Assembly (NCBI GenBank): GCA_019694555.1
Contig: JAIBBS010000001.1
Span: forward strand, 54,813-118,812
Source: Nannocystaceae bacterium
Lineage (GTDB): Bacteria > Myxococcota_A > Polyangia > Nannocystales > Nannocystaceae
Length of the DNA: 64,000 nucleotides
Reading direction: 5' to 3'
Both the position numbers and the translations under genes were made by a program. Of the stretch, positions 1 to 8,846 are shown in pieces. Position 1 is the first letter of the stretch. Each line of letters opens with the position of its first letter. Below the pieces are notes generated by a model that ran no database searches, was not told where the DNA came from, and saw nothing but the letters and a program-made list of their open reading frames with translations.

Positions 1-1
1 C

Positions 2-742
2 GGCAAGCCGCGCTTCTGCTACGACTATCCCCGACCTGCGTTCGCGGTCGACATGGTCGTGCTCGCGGTGCGTGACCCCGAGCTCGAGCTGCTGCTCATC
101 CGTCGCCGCGATCCGCCGTACCGCGGGCGCTGGGCGTTGCCGGGCGGCTTCGTCGAGGTGCGCGACGACGGCGACCAGGGCGAGGACCTCGACGACGCCG
201 CCGCACGCGAGCTGCAGGAGGAGACCGGGCTGCGGCCGCGCGAGGTGTGGCTGCAGCAGTTCCACACCTTCGGACGGCCGGGCCGCGACCCGCGTGGCCG
301 CGTGATCTCGGTGGGCTACTTCGCGCTGGTGCCCCCGCACCTGTCGCCGCAGGCGGGGGACGACGCGATCGCGGCGCAGTGGCTGCCGCTGTCGCGCGTC
401 CGCACGCTGTCGCTGGCGTTCGACCACGCACAGATGTTGGAGGTGGCCCTGCGCGTGATCCGACAGCGCGCCGCGGACGAGCTGCCGCTGGTGGCGCGGC
501 TGGTGCCGCGCGAGTTCACCAAGCTGGAGCTGCGCCGCGCGCTGGAGCTGGTCGGCGGCCAGCGTCTCGATCAGAGCAACTTCAACAAGCGCTTCAATCG
601 CATGATCGACGAGGGCGCCATCGTGCGGCTCGACGGCGTGCGCGCTCGATCGCGCCCGGGGCGTCCGGCGGAGCTGCATCGCTTCGCCGGCAGCCCCCGC
701 GGTGGCCGTGCCCGGCGCACGCGTCCGCGCACGCCAGGCTAG
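2..742 (+). CDS. NUDIX hydrolase with C-terminal winged-helix domain, 5'-truncated
   Basis: The reading frame is open to the first base of the window and begins GKPRFCYDYPRPAFAVDMVV, which is the usual start of the NrtR-type NUDIX fold, so the true start lies upstream and the ATG at 53 is internal. The NUDIX box runs from LPGGF to RELQEETGL, with about seven extra residues (RDDGDQG) between its glycine and the acidic helix. The last 90 residues (KLELRRALELVGGQ, then SNFNKRFNRMI) match the winged-helix domain of NrtR-like proteins. Family members either hydrolyse ADP-ribose-like nucleotides or use the NUDIX fold as an effector sensor controlling NAD or sugar genes. The RELQEET glutamates are present, so hydrolysis is possible. 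The operon partner is outside the window. Confidence 0.85.
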   Translation, partial: GKPRFCYDYPRPAFAVDMVVLAVRDPELELLLIRRRDPPYRGRWALPGGFVEVRDDGDQGEDLDDAAARELQEETGLRPREVWLQQFHTFGRPGRDPRGRVISVGYFALVPPHLSPQAGDDAIAAQWLPLSRVRTLSLAFDHAQMLEVALRVIRQRAADELPLVARLVPREFTKLELRRALELVGGQRLDQSNFNKRFNRMIDEGAIVRLDGVRARSRPGRPAELHRFAGSPRGGRARRTRPRTPG

Positions 743-771
743 TCCTGGAAGGTCTCCCGGGACTCGTGCGC

Positions 772-794
772 AGCCCGACCCCCGCGGGGTCGGG
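772..794. terminator. Bidirectional hairpin terminator candidate
   Basis: A perfect inverted repeat GCCCGACCCC - CGC - GGGGTCGGGC (10-bp stem, 3-base loop) sits between two convergent genes ending at 742 and 812. No T tract follows on either strand, so it is a stable hairpin but not a textbook intrinsic terminator. Confidence 0.6.
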
Positions 795-811
795 CCACGT
801 CGGTGCGTGCT

Positions 812-1471
812 TCAGCGACGGCGCGCGGTGTCACCGCGGCCCTTGCCGCGCAGCGCGTCGCCGCGCTTGCCCTTGCCGCCGTCGTCACGCTTGGCCGCGC
901 GCTTGCCCGACGGACCGCGATCATCGGCGTCGTCGAGCCTGCCGTCGTGGCGCTTGCCGCCGTGGCCCTTACCGTGGGCACCGTGGTGCTTGCCCATGCC
1001 GCCGAGCACGCCCGGCATGCCGCGTTGCGCGACGATGTCGGCCAGCTCGGCGCGCTGGCTCGCGTCGAGGGTCGCCGCGAAGTCGACGAAGCCGCGTGCG
1101 AGCAACTCGTCGCGCGCGCGCATCTGCTCGGCGCGGCGGTCGAGCAGCGATTGCACCTTGCTGGCGTCGAGCGAGCCATCGCGGAGCATGTCCGCGAGCG
1201 CGGCACGCTCGTCGCCGTGGTCACGATCCTTGCGCGCCGCGCGGATGGACTCGCGCACGCGGCTGAGCTCGGCCTTCTGCGCGTCGGTGCAGGAGAGCGC
1301 CTGGCACAGGCCACCGCCGTGTTCGCGGCCCTCGGCGGGCGCAGACGTGGTCGCGGGCGCGGCCACGGTGGTCGCGTCGGTGTCGCTGGCGGTCGTAACG
1401 GTGGTCCCGCGCAGGGCGGTGAGCGAGAGCAGGGCGGAGGTGACGAGGACGGGCAGCTTGGCGAAGAACAT
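812..1471 (-). CDS. Spy/CpxP-like periplasmic protein
   Basis: A 219-residue secreted protein. The ATG at 1471 was chosen because it follows AAAGGAAG at a good distance and opens a signal peptide (MFFAKLPVLVTSALLSLTALRG); the frame extends further upstream but without coding character. After the signal, the sequence SCTDAQKAELSRVRESI and later LDASQRAELADIVAQRG are the paired LTxxQ-type segments of the Spy/CpxP fold, all-helical periplasmic proteins that act as chaperones or metal/stress sensors. The last 60 residues are a low-complexity His/Gly/Lys/Asp tail (GKHHGAHGKGHGGKRHDG) that could bind metal. The function is inferred from the fold; no partner kinase lies next to it. Confidence 0.7.
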   Translation of the reverse strand: MFFAKLPVLVTSALLSLTALRGTTVTTASDTDATTVAAPATTSAPAEGREHGGGLCQALSCTDAQKAELSRVRESIRAARKDRDHGDERAALADMLRDGSLDASKVQSLLDRRAEQMRARDELLARGFVDFAATLDASQRAELADIVAQRGMPGVLGGMGKHHGAHGKGHGGKRHDGRLDDADDRGPSGKRAAKRDDGGKGKRGDALRGKGRGDTARRR

Positions 1472-1667
1472 CGGAGCGTTCTTCCTTTCGCCCGTGTTCG
1501 ACGGCGGGTCGCGCCGCGGCATCGTTGCCGCCGTGCAAAGCCGCGGGGGTCTTGCGTGAACGCTTCGCGAAGCCGCGTCCCGCGCAAGCTTTGCCGCACC
1601 GAAGTGCCCCAGTGCGTGAAACTGGTCGGTGCGCCGATGGGCGCCAGGGGCGAGACTCCCCAATGTC

Positions 1668-2138
1668 ATGAGCAACGACAGTCTGCCGTTGGTGATGGAA
1701 GTGATGACGCGCGAGGTGTTCGCGGTCGCGCCCGATACCAGTCTCGAGACCGCGGCGCGGTTGTTGACGGAGCGGCGCGTCAGCGGCGCGCCCGTGATCG
1801 ATGCGCAGCACCGCGTCGTCGGCGTCATCAGCCTGTCGGACCTCGCCGATCCCGACCGCGTGGCCTCCGACGAGCCCGGCTATCCGATCTACTACCGCGT
1901 CACCGACGGCTGGACCGACGAGCGCGGCGACCATGCCTACGCGCGGCCCGGCCGCGTCGCCGACCTCATGACCGCGGCGGTGATCTCCGTGGGCGCGGAC
2001 GCGACGATCGTGGAGGCCTCCGACCGCATGCTGCAGCTGGGCGTCCATCGCCTGCTGGTGATCCACGGCGACCGGCTCTCCGGCGTGGTCTCGACCGTCG
2101 ATCTGCTGCGCGCGTTCGTGCGGATGCACCGCGGCTGA
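1668..2138 (+). CDS. CBS-domain pair protein
   Basis: A 156-residue protein made of two CBS domains and nothing else. The first runs from VMEVMTREVFAVAPDTSLETA to VVGVISLSDLAD, and the second from VADLMTAAVISVGADATIVEA to LSGVVSTVDLLRAF. CBS pairs bind adenine nucleotides (AMP, ATP, SAM) and usually modulate a partner protein. Between the two domains is an insert of about 30 residues (IYYRVTDGWTDERGDHAYARP) rich in aromatics. The ATG at 1668 is preferred because the CBS fold begins six residues later; an in-frame ATG at 1629 only adds unconserved residues. It faces the response regulator convergently, with 27 bases between stops. The partner is unknown. Confidence 0.85.
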   Translation: MSNDSLPLVMEVMTREVFAVAPDTSLETAARLLTERRVSGAPVIDAQHRVVGVISLSDLADPDRVASDEPGYPIYYRVTDGWTDERGDHAYARPGRVADLMTAAVISVGADATIVEASDRMLQLGVHRLLVIHGDRLSGVVSTVDLLRAFVRMHRG

Positions 2139-2165
2139 GCGTCGCCGTCGACGGAGCGCCCGGCG

Positions 2166-2891
2166 TCAGCGCCGGTCGACCTCGAAGCGATAGCCGATGC
2201 CCCGCACCGCGCGGATGTTGAAGCCGCAGCCGTCGCGCCAGCCGAGCTTGCGCTTGAGGCTGGAGATGAAGTTGTCGACCGTGCGCTGCTCGACCACGAT
2301 GCCGGTGCCCCAGACCTGATCGAGGATGGTCTCGCGCGCCAGCGCCTCGCCGGCGTGGTCGACCAGGCACACCAGCAGGTCGAACTCGGTGCGGGTCAGC
2401 TCGATCTCCGCGCCGCCGCGGGTCACGACCCGAGCCTTGCGATCGATGGCGATGTCGGCGATGCGATCGCGCCGCGAGGGCGGCGCGGGCGTGGGCCCGG
2501 TGGCGCCGCGTCGCGCCAACGCGCCGACGCGCGCCAGCAGCTCGCGCAGGCGGTAGGGCTTGGACAGGTAGTCGTCGGCGCCGGAGTCGAAGCCGCGGAC
2601 GATGTCGTCCTCGAGCGTGCGGGCGGTCAGCATCAGGATGCCCGCGGTGCAGCCCGCCTCGCGCAGCTGACGACACACCGAGTAGCCGTCGCCGTCGGGC
2701 AGCATGATGTCGAGCACGACCACCGCGAAGTTGCGCTCGCGCGCCATCGCCAGCGCCGCAGCCGCGCCCGCGACCGCGTGCACGGCGTAGCCCTCCTCGG
2801 AGAGGTTGTCGGTCAGGGCGACGCGCAGGTTCTCGTCGTCCTCGACCACCAGCACCTGCTGGTTCGCGCCGCCGTCGTTGCCCGTGCTCAT
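2166..2891 (-). CDS. OmpR/PhoB-family response regulator
   Basis: 241 residues with an N-terminal receiver domain and a C-terminal winged-helix DNA-binding domain. Receiver residues are intact: acidic pocket EDDE at 17-20, phospho-acceptor Asp61 in VLDIMLP, Thr89 in LMLTA and Lys111 in LSKPY. The effector domain contains ELTRTEFDLLVCL and VDNFISSLKRKLG and ends RAVRGIGYRFEV, the standard PhoB-type end. It starts 10 bases after the stop of the histidine kinase gene, so the two form an operon and almost certainly a cognate pair. The upstream lipoprotein gene may belong to the same signalling unit. Target genes cannot be read from the sequence. Confidence 0.93.
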   Translation of the reverse strand: MSTGNDGGANQQVLVVEDDENLRVALTDNLSEEGYAVHAVAGAAAALAMARERNFAVVVLDIMLPDGDGYSVCRQLREAGCTAGILMLTARTLEDDIVRGFDSGADDYLSKPYRLRELLARVGALARRGATGPTPAPPSRRDRIADIAIDRKARVVTRGGAEIELTRTEFDLLVCLVDHAGEALARETILDQVWGTGIVVEQRTVDNFISSLKRKLGWRDGCGFNIRAVRGIGYRFEVDRR

Positions 2892-2901
2892 CGCTCGCCC
2901 G

Positions 2902-4755
2902 TCACGCCTCCATCAGGTCCGCCGGGAATTCTAGCGCGAATGTCGTGCCGGCCGCGCTGCTCTCGAGGATACGGATGCTGCCGCCGTGCGCCGCCATGGT
3001 CTTGCGACAGATCGCCAGGCCCAGCCCGCTGCCGCGGGAGCGCTGGCCCCCGCCGACGCGGTAGAAGTCGGCGAAGATCCGCCGGTGTTCGCGGCGCGGG
3101 ATGCCGACGCCGTTGTCGCGCACGCTCACGCGGTAGACCCGGCGCAGGCCCCTGCGCGTGACCCCGCCCTCGACGTCGAGCTCGACCGTCTCGCGGTTGC
3201 AGTAGCTGCAGGCGTTCTTGCCCAGGTTGCGCAACAGCAGGCGCAACAGCTCGGGGTCGGCCCGCAGCACCGCGCGCTCGAGCCCGTGCTGGCGCACCGT
3301 CACGCGCTTGCTCGACCACTGCTCGAGCTCGCGCGCGACGTCGTCGACCAGCACGTGCAGATCGACCCGCTCGTGCCGCGGCCGCCAGCGTCCCTTGTCC
3401 AGGCGGTTGAACGACAGGATGTTCTCGACCAAGAAGTTGAGATCGTCGATCTCGCGCACCAGGCGGGTGGGGTAGTCGCGCGCGGCCGCGAGCCCGGCGG
3501 TGCGACGCTCGAGCGTCTCGGCCATCAGTCGCATGGACGCCAGCGGCGTGCGCAGCTCGTGCGACACGGTCGCGACGAAGTCGTTCTTGAGCTCGACGAA
3601 CTTCTGCTTGCGCGAGGCCAACACCGTCGCGAGCACGACCGCGACCAACGCGAGGCCGAAGCTGCCGACCAAGAACGCGCTCTTGATGCGATAGTTGTCG
3701 TCGGCCTGCAGGATGCCCGCGGCGAAGCGTGGCGAGCTCACGCGGATCGGCAGGCTCGCGATCGGCACGATGTCGGCGGTGAGCTCCGGCATGTCGAGCT
3801 CGTCGTCGGGGGCGATCAGCGCGCGGCCGCGCATCTGTTCGTCGATCACGGCCATCAGCGCCGACAGATCGACCGCCGTGCCCACGACCGCGCCGTAGGC
3901 GTCGCCGCGCGCGTACCACTGTCCACCCAGCACCAGCGACGGCGCATCGAGTGCGACCGGCATGCGCAGCGGCGTCGACAGCGGCTCGCCGATGCGGGCG
4001 CGGAAGTCCTCGACCTCCGTGCCCGCGCGCTCCGACAGCGCCAGCACCCGCTCGGCGAGGAAGCGGAAGTCGCCCTCGGTGAAGCGATCGCGGCGACGCA
4101 GCAGCGCCGGCTGCAGGCCCTCGACCACGAGGATGCCGCCGTCGCGCACGCCGCCGCGCAGCAGCAGGCCCATGAGCTCGAGGTTGGGCGCGGCGCGATC
4201 GAACAGCTCGTCGAGCGCGGCGATCATCGACGGGAGATCGAGCTCGCTGTCGATGACGTAGCGGGTGCGGTGCCGCAGCAGGTTGCGGAACGCCCGCTCG
4301 ATGGCGCCGTGGCCACCGCCGCGCACGGCCGCGCGCAGCTCGCGATGCAGCTGCAGGCGCTCCGACCACGGCGAGCCGTCGTCGCGCACGGCCACGTCGG
4401 CGTCGCCGCGCAGTGCGAGGTACAGCGCGCGCGCCGGCGTGTTGCCGCCGGCCTCGAAGCTCACCGGCCGTGGGAAGCGCTGGTGGCCATCGACCACCAG
4501 CAGCAGATCCGAGGTGCCCGCCAGTGGATCGTCGAGCGCGCGGCCGATCGCGTCCTCGGCCGGGTGCAGCTCGCCCTCGAGCAGCTGCTCGAGCGTGCGA
4601 CGGGCGTACTCCTGCAGCGCGCCGCGCTCGGCCTCCACGCGTGCCTGCGCCTCGTCGCGCTCGGCGACGAAGATGCCCTGCAGCGACGCCAGCCCCCACA
4701 GCAAGGTCAGAAGGCCCAGCGACAGCACGATCAGCGTCGGCAGCAGACGGCGCAT
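2902..4755 (-). CDS. Membrane-bound sensor histidine kinase
   Basis: A 617-residue kinase with a first membrane segment at about residues 4-26 (LPTLIVLSLGLLTLLWGLAS), a large periplasmic sensor region of about 330 residues, and a second membrane segment at about 357-380. The cytoplasmic part has the H box (ATVSHELRTPLASMRL, phospho-acceptor His near 398), N box (LRNLGKNACSY), G1 box (VRDNGVGIP) and G2 box (GSGLGLAICRK). All catalytic motifs are present. The sensor region does not resemble PAS or Cache by eye. The ATG at 4755 opens directly into the membrane segment and lies 2 bases after the stop of the VWA lipoprotein gene, so expression is coupled. It phosphorylates the regulator encoded downstream. 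Confidence 0.9.
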   Translation of the reverse strand: MRRLLPTLIVLSLGLLTLLWGLASLQGIFVAERDEAQARVEAERGALQEYARRTLEQLLEGELHPAEDAIGRALDDPLAGTSDLLLVVDGHQRFPRPVSFEAGGNTPARALYLALRGDADVAVRDDGSPWSERLQLHRELRAAVRGGGHGAIERAFRNLLRHRTRYVIDSELDLPSMIAALDELFDRAAPNLELMGLLLRGGVRDGGILVVEGLQPALLRRRDRFTEGDFRFLAERVLALSERAGTEVEDFRARIGEPLSTPLRMPVALDAPSLVLGGQWYARGDAYGAVVGTAVDLSALMAVIDEQMRGRALIAPDDELDMPELTADIVPIASLPIRVSSPRFAAGILQADDNYRIKSAFLVGSFGLALVAVVLATVLASRKQKFVELKNDFVATVSHELRTPLASMRLMAETLERRTAGLAAARDYPTRLVREIDDLNFLVENILSFNRLDKGRWRPRHERVDLHVLVDDVARELEQWSSKRVTVRQHGLERAVLRADPELLRLLLRNLGKNACSYCNRETVELDVEGGVTRRGLRRVYRVSVRDNGVGIPRREHRRIFADFYRVGGGQRSRGSGLGLAICRKTMAAHGGSIRILESSAAGTTFALEFPADLMEA

Positions 4756-4757
4756 GG

Positions 4758-6470
4758 CTACTGCAGCACCCGCATGCGGTCGAAGTCGAGCTGCGAGCCG
4801 GCGATCTCGCGGTCGGGCGTGGGCACGCGGCGATCGAGGCGCGCGGCGGCTTCGATCAGCGCACCGAGCTCGGCGATCTCGCTGCGCGCGAGCTCGGCCT
4901 CGCCCAGCGCCGCGTAGCCGGCTTGGATCTCCGGCCAGCCCAGGTCGCGCACCCAATAGGATCCGCGCAGCTTCTCCGCGAACTCACCCACCACCAGCGC
5001 GGTGCGGGTCGCGGGCGACGGCGTCGCGTCGGTGCCCGGTCGCGACAGCCGGGCGGTGAGCTCGCGCGCGAGGCCAGTGTGGGGTTGGCGGTAGCGCAGG
5101 CGCAGGCGACCGAAGTCGTCGGCGCCGTCGGCCGCCGGCGCCCGACCGCGGAACTGCACCTCGTACAGCGCGGTCACGGCGTGACCGGGCCCGATCTCGC
5201 CGGCGTCGGTGCTCTCGCTGGAGAACGCGTCGGGCGACAGTCCGCGGTTCTCGTAGCCCAGCAGGCGGTAGCGCGCGACCACGGCGGGATCGAACTCGAG
5301 CTGGACCTTGGCGTCGCGCGCGATGACCTGCAAGGTGCCGGTCAGGTTGCGCACCAGCACGCGCTCGGCCTCGCCGAGGCGGTCGAGGTACTCGTAGTTG
5401 CCGTTGCCGCGATCGGCGAGCTGCTCGAGCAACACGTCGTCGTAGTTCTCGACGCCCACGCCCAGGGTCGAGATCGTCACGCCGCGCGCGGCGGCGTCGG
5501 CGACATGCGCGAGCAGCTCCTCGGCGGCCTCGGGTCCCGAGGTCACGACGCCGTCGGAGAACAGCAGCACGCGGTTGATGCCGCCGTCGATGAGGCCCTT
5601 GCTCGCGAGGTCGTAGCCCAGCCGCAGGCCCGCATCGACGTCGGTCGAGCCGGTCGGCGCCAGCTTGGCCAGCGCGTCCTTGATCGCCTCGCCGCGATCG
5701 CCCGGCGTCGGCGGCAGCACGACCTCGGCGGTATCGCCGTACGACACCAGCGCCACGCGATCCTTGGGCCCCAGCCGCGGTACCAGGGCCGCGATCGAGT
5801 CCTGCACCAGCTGCAGCCGCGACTCGAGCGCCATCGAGGCGGACACGTCGACGACGAAGACCAGGTTGGCCGGCGCGCGATCCTTGCCCGCGACCTCGCG
5901 CGCGCGCAGGCCCACGTGCAGCACGTGGTAGCCGGCGCGGTGCGGCGCGGGCACCAGCTCGGTGTGCAGCGCGAAGTCATCGCGCGGCGGCAGCGGGTAG
6001 CGGTAGTCGATGGCGTTGAGGAACTCCTCGACGCGGATCGACGACTCCTCCGGCATCTCGCCGCGCTCGAGGTAGCCGCGCGCGAGCGTGTACGAGGCGG
6101 TGTCGACGTCGAGCGCGAAGCTCGAGATCGGCTCCTCCTCGGTGTCGATGGTCGGGTTCACGCCGTAGTGGCGGAAGTAGGTCTCGGTCAACGCCGCGGG
6201 CGGCAGCACCGGCACCGCGTCGGCGGTGGCGGGGTCCTTGCTGGTCGAGCTCGCCGCGGTCGCGGCCCGGTTCGGTCGCGCGCGCAGCGGCTCCCGCGAG
6301 CGCACGCCGGCCACCGTCGCCGGGCCGGTGGGCGCGTCGTCGCCGTCGATCGCGGTGCCCGCGGTGGCGGGCGCACCGGCGCGGCCGCACGACAGCGACG
6401 CGAGCAGCAGCAGCGCTGGCCCCAGCGGGACGCCGCGGGCGCGCGGGGGCCCAGGCACGCGGGTGGTCAC
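4758..6470 (-). CDS. YfbK-like lipoprotein with von Willebrand factor A domain
   Basis: A 570-residue lipoprotein starting at GTG 6470, where a signal with lipobox LASLSC begins; an earlier in-frame ATG at 6761 lies over the divergent small gene and was not used. After a linker comes the YfbK N-terminal domain (FALDVDTASYTLARGYL), then the VWA domain (residues about 200-385) with the MIDAS motif DVSAS and the later FSDGVVTSGP. The C-terminal third matches the YfbK C-terminal domain (YRLLGYENR, VTALYEVQ). VWA domains bind protein ligands through a metal ion. This gene is the first of a three-gene operon with a sensor kinase and a response regulator, suggesting a role in periplasmic signal input. 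The role of YfbK proteins is not established. Confidence 0.85.
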   Translation of the reverse strand: MTTRVPGPPRARGVPLGPALLLLASLSCGRAGAPATAGTAIDGDDAPTGPATVAGVRSREPLRARPNRAATAASSTSKDPATADAVPVLPPAALTETYFRHYGVNPTIDTEEEPISSFALDVDTASYTLARGYLERGEMPEESSIRVEEFLNAIDYRYPLPPRDDFALHTELVPAPHRAGYHVLHVGLRAREVAGKDRAPANLVFVVDVSASMALESRLQLVQDSIAALVPRLGPKDRVALVSYGDTAEVVLPPTPGDRGEAIKDALAKLAPTGSTDVDAGLRLGYDLASKGLIDGGINRVLLFSDGVVTSGPEAAEELLAHVADAAARGVTISTLGVGVENYDDVLLEQLADRGNGNYEYLDRLGEAERVLVRNLTGTLQVIARDAKVQLEFDPAVVARYRLLGYENRGLSPDAFSSESTDAGEIGPGHAVTALYEVQFRGRAPAADGADDFGRLRLRYRQPHTGLARELTARLSRPGTDATPSPATRTALVVGEFAEKLRGSYWVRDLGWPEIQAGYAALGEAELARSEIAELGALIEAAARLDRRVPTPDREIAGSQLDFDRMRVLQ

Positions 6471-6560
6471 CGCGGGATCTTGACCCGTGCGCGCCGGCGG
6501 GGAAAGGCCTGCGCGCGTAAGTCCACGCCGCCCGCGGTCGTTCGGGGCCAGGATCCCATC

Positions 6561-6899
6561 ATGGTCGCACCGCTTCTCGCCCTGCTGCTCGCCGCTGCCC
6601 ACGCGGCCCCCAGTGAGCTCGACGCGCCCGGAGCCACGGCGCGGATCGAGTCGATCACGCCGGCGCTCGACGGGCGCGGCGGCACCTTGGTGCTGCGACC
6701 GATCGCGCTCGACGGCACCCGCACCGAGCTGGCCTTCGGCGGCAAGCGCTGCCGCGACCATCGCCTCGACGCGGTGGTGGTGGCGCAGCTGTTCGAGGCC
6801 CTGCGCACGCGACAGGGCGTCACCGCGACCGCCGAGCCCTCGGTCGACGGTGGCCCGGCGTGCCTGCGCGCGATCACCTTCTTCGCGCTCGATCCCTGA
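6561..6899 (+). CDS. Small secreted protein of unknown function
   Basis: A 112-residue protein starting at ATG 6561 with a clear signal peptide (MVAPLLALLLAAAHAAP). The mature part is short and has two cysteines (KRCRDHRLD and GPACLRAI), which could form a disulfide. The segments GTLVLRPIALDG and TELAFGGKRC suggest beta strands. No family was recognised. It is divergent from the VWA lipoprotein gene and its stop is 16 bases from the stop of the convergent epimerase gene. Coding character (high GC at third positions, signal peptide) supports a real gene, but nothing indicates its function. Confidence 0.6.
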   Translation: MVAPLLALLLAAAHAAPSELDAPGATARIESITPALDGRGGTLVLRPIALDGTRTELAFGGKRCRDHRLDAVVVAQLFEALRTRQGVTATAEPSVDGGPACLRAITFFALDP

Positions 6900-6915
6900 C
6901 GCGCGCGGCGGCGGC

Positions 6916-7830
6916 TCAACCCGCCTCGCGGAACGCGGCCATGGTCGCGTCCTCGTCGAACTGCGGCGCGAAGCCGGTGGCCTTGCGGAACGCGCTGCTG
7001 TCGATCACGACCGGGTACTTCACGTGCTCGAGCGCGCCCGGGGGCAGCCGCGGCAGCCCGAAGCGGCCCAGCAGCGGGCGGATGAGCGCCTCGGGCAACG
7101 GCACCGGCGAGCGGCCGGTCTCGCGGATGATGACCGACAGCGGCACCGGCGGCGGACCGCTGACGTTGAACACGCCGCGCAGTCGCGCTTCGAGCGAGAG
7201 CACGATCGCTGCTGCGGCGTCGAGCTCGTGGATGAAGTGGAACAGCGGATCGAAGCCCAGCACCGTCGGCACCCGCGGGCCCTTGAGGAACGCCGCGAGC
7301 GTGCCCTGACGGAACGGTCCCAGCGTGTAGCACAGCCGCAGCACCGCGGTGTCGATCCGCGGGTACCGCCACAGCGCGCTGCCGGCATACAGATCGGCGG
7401 CGACCAGATCCGACAGCTCGGCGAACGTGTGCACCGCCATCGGCGGCTCGGACTCGGTGTGATAGAGCGGCGAGTCCGGACCCGCGCCGTAGTAGGTGTG
7501 GCGACCGACGAACAGCGCCTGCTTGACGCCGTAGTGCGCGCAGTGCTCGAACACCGCCTGCGTGCCGCCGAGGTTGATGCGGTAGCGATCGCGGCTGCGG
7601 TGGGTCAGGTGCGTGACCGTGGCCATGTGCACCAGCGCATCGGGCCGGAAGCTGCGGAAGACCTCCTCGGCCGGGCGCTTGCGGATGTCGGTCTGGATCA
7701 CGCGCACACCCTCGGGCGGGTGGTACCAGGGCCGCACGTCGATGCCGACGACCTCGTGGCCGCGCTCGACCACGCGGCGGGTGACCTCGCGCGCGAGCGC
7801 GCCGGAGATGCCAGTGATGAGCACCTTCAT
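6916..7830 (-). CDS. NAD-dependent epimerase/dehydratase (extended SDR)
   Basis: 304 residues. The N-terminal Rossmann motif is [13 protein letters not shown], a GxxGxxG variant with the last glycine replaced by Ala. The acidic NAD-ribose residue lies in VVGIDVRPW, and [12 protein letters not shown] is the NNAG-like strand. The active-site Tyr-xxx-Lys is not obvious: the nearest stretch is [12 protein letters not shown], and later EHVKYPVV, so activity may be altered. The ATG at 7830 overlaps the stop of the acyltransferase gene (ATGA), so the pair is translationally coupled. Coupling of an epimerase-like protein to a PlsC-type acyltransferase suggests a role in a lipid or glycolipid pathway; the substrate is unknown. 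Confidence 0.8.
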   Translation of the reverse strand: MKVLITGISGALAREVTRRVVERGHEVVGIDVRPWYHPPEGVRVIQTDIRKRPAEEVFRSFRPDALVHMATVTHLTHRSRDRYRINLGGTQAVFEHCAHYGVKQALFVGRHTYYGAGPDSPLYHTESEPPMAVHTFAELSDLVAADLYAGSALWRYPRIDTAVLRLCYTLGPFRQGTLAAFLKGPRVPTVLGFDPLFHFIHELDAAAAIVLSLEARLRGVFNVSGPPPVPLSVIIRETGRSPVPLPEALIRPLLGRFGLPRLPPGALEHVKYPVVIDSSAFRKATGFAPQFDEDATMAAFREAG

Positions 7831-8675
7831 GTCAGATCCAGCTCCGTCTCGCGCAGCTTGCCGTCGCGCAGCGCGCGGCCCTGGCGGATGAGGGCGGCGA
7901 TGCGGCCCTTGATGCGCTCGACGTGGCGCGCGATGACGTCGTCGGTGTCGCTCGCGTTGCCCTCGAGCACGATCGGTGCGCCGTAGAGGATCTGCAGCGT
8001 CACCGGCAGCGGGATCGCGGCGCCCCAGGGGGTGACCGGGATGTACGGCACGCCGAACAGCCGCCCGACGCGGTAGAGGTTGGTGACGGTGGGGATGGCC
8101 TCGCCGCCGCCGACGAACGCGACCGGCACGATCGGCGTGCGGGTCTGCAGCGCCAGGCGCACGAAGCCGGTGCCGAAGCCCACCAGCGAGTCGCGCTCGC
8201 GGTACAGCTTCGCGGTGCCGCGCGCGCCCTCGGGGAACACCATCAGCAGGCGATCGTCTTGCAGCAGCCGCACCGCGTGCTCGGGCAGCCCGGTCAGCTG
8301 ACCGATGCGGCTGGTGAACCACGCCAGAAACGGCATGCGCTGGATGAACTTCTCGGCCATGCCCTGGGCCAGCCGCGGTGGGTCGAGCGAGAAGAACGCC
8401 GACGCGATGATCATGATCGCGTCGAGCGCCCAGCCGCCGGAGTGATTGCCCACCAGCATCGCGCGGCCACGCGCGGGCACGTGGTTGCTGCCGTAGACCT
8501 TCACGTCGAAGTAGCGGTGGTAGAAGAACGACAGCAGTGTGTACAGCCGTGCGAGCTCGCGCTGGTCGATGCCGTACGGGTCGATGCCGTGGCGGTTCCA
8601 CGGCAGCTCGATGCGGCTGACCCGCCGGGCGATCTCCGCGTCGGTGGGCAGCGGGATCAGGGTCGCGGGGATCAT
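7827..8675 (-). CDS. PlsC-like lysophospholipid acyltransferase
   Basis: 282 residues of the glycerophospholipid acyltransferase fold. The catalytic His motif reads [15 protein letters not shown], in which the Asp is six residues after the His rather than the usual four; this spacing occurs in the NHSGG subgroup. The FPEG motif is present ([13 protein letters not shown]), as is the third block [13 protein letters not shown]. It probably transfers an acyl chain to a lysophospholipid or related alcohol at the inner membrane. ATG 8675 is preferred to the ATG 18 codons upstream because homology begins near it. The downstream epimerase gene overlaps its stop by 4 bases. Substrate specificity is not readable. 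Confidence 0.85.
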   Translation of the reverse strand: MIPATLIPLPTDAEIARRVSRIELPWNRHGIDPYGIDQRELARLYTLLSFFYHRYFDVKVYGSNHVPARGRAMLVGNHSGGWALDAIMIIASAFFSLDPPRLAQGMAEKFIQRMPFLAWFTSRIGQLTGLPEHAVRLLQDDRLLMVFPEGARGTAKLYRERDSLVGFGTGFVRLALQTRTPIVPVAFVGGGEAIPTVTNLYRVGRLFGVPYIPVTPWGAAIPLPVTLQILYGAPIVLEGNASDTDDVIARHVERIKGRIAALIRQGRALRDGKLRETELDLT

Positions 8676-8846
8676 CGTCGCGGGCGAGCTTTCCCGATGC
8701 CGCGGCGGTCGATCAAGCCCGGCGCGCAAACCCTCGCGCGCGCGGTCGCTGGCCGTGCTGCTGGTACGCGCGCGCGGCCGCGGCGGGCGGCGGCGCCGGG
8801 ACTGGCGTCCCGCGCCCGAGCGACTACCCTAGTGGACCCGCTTCGC

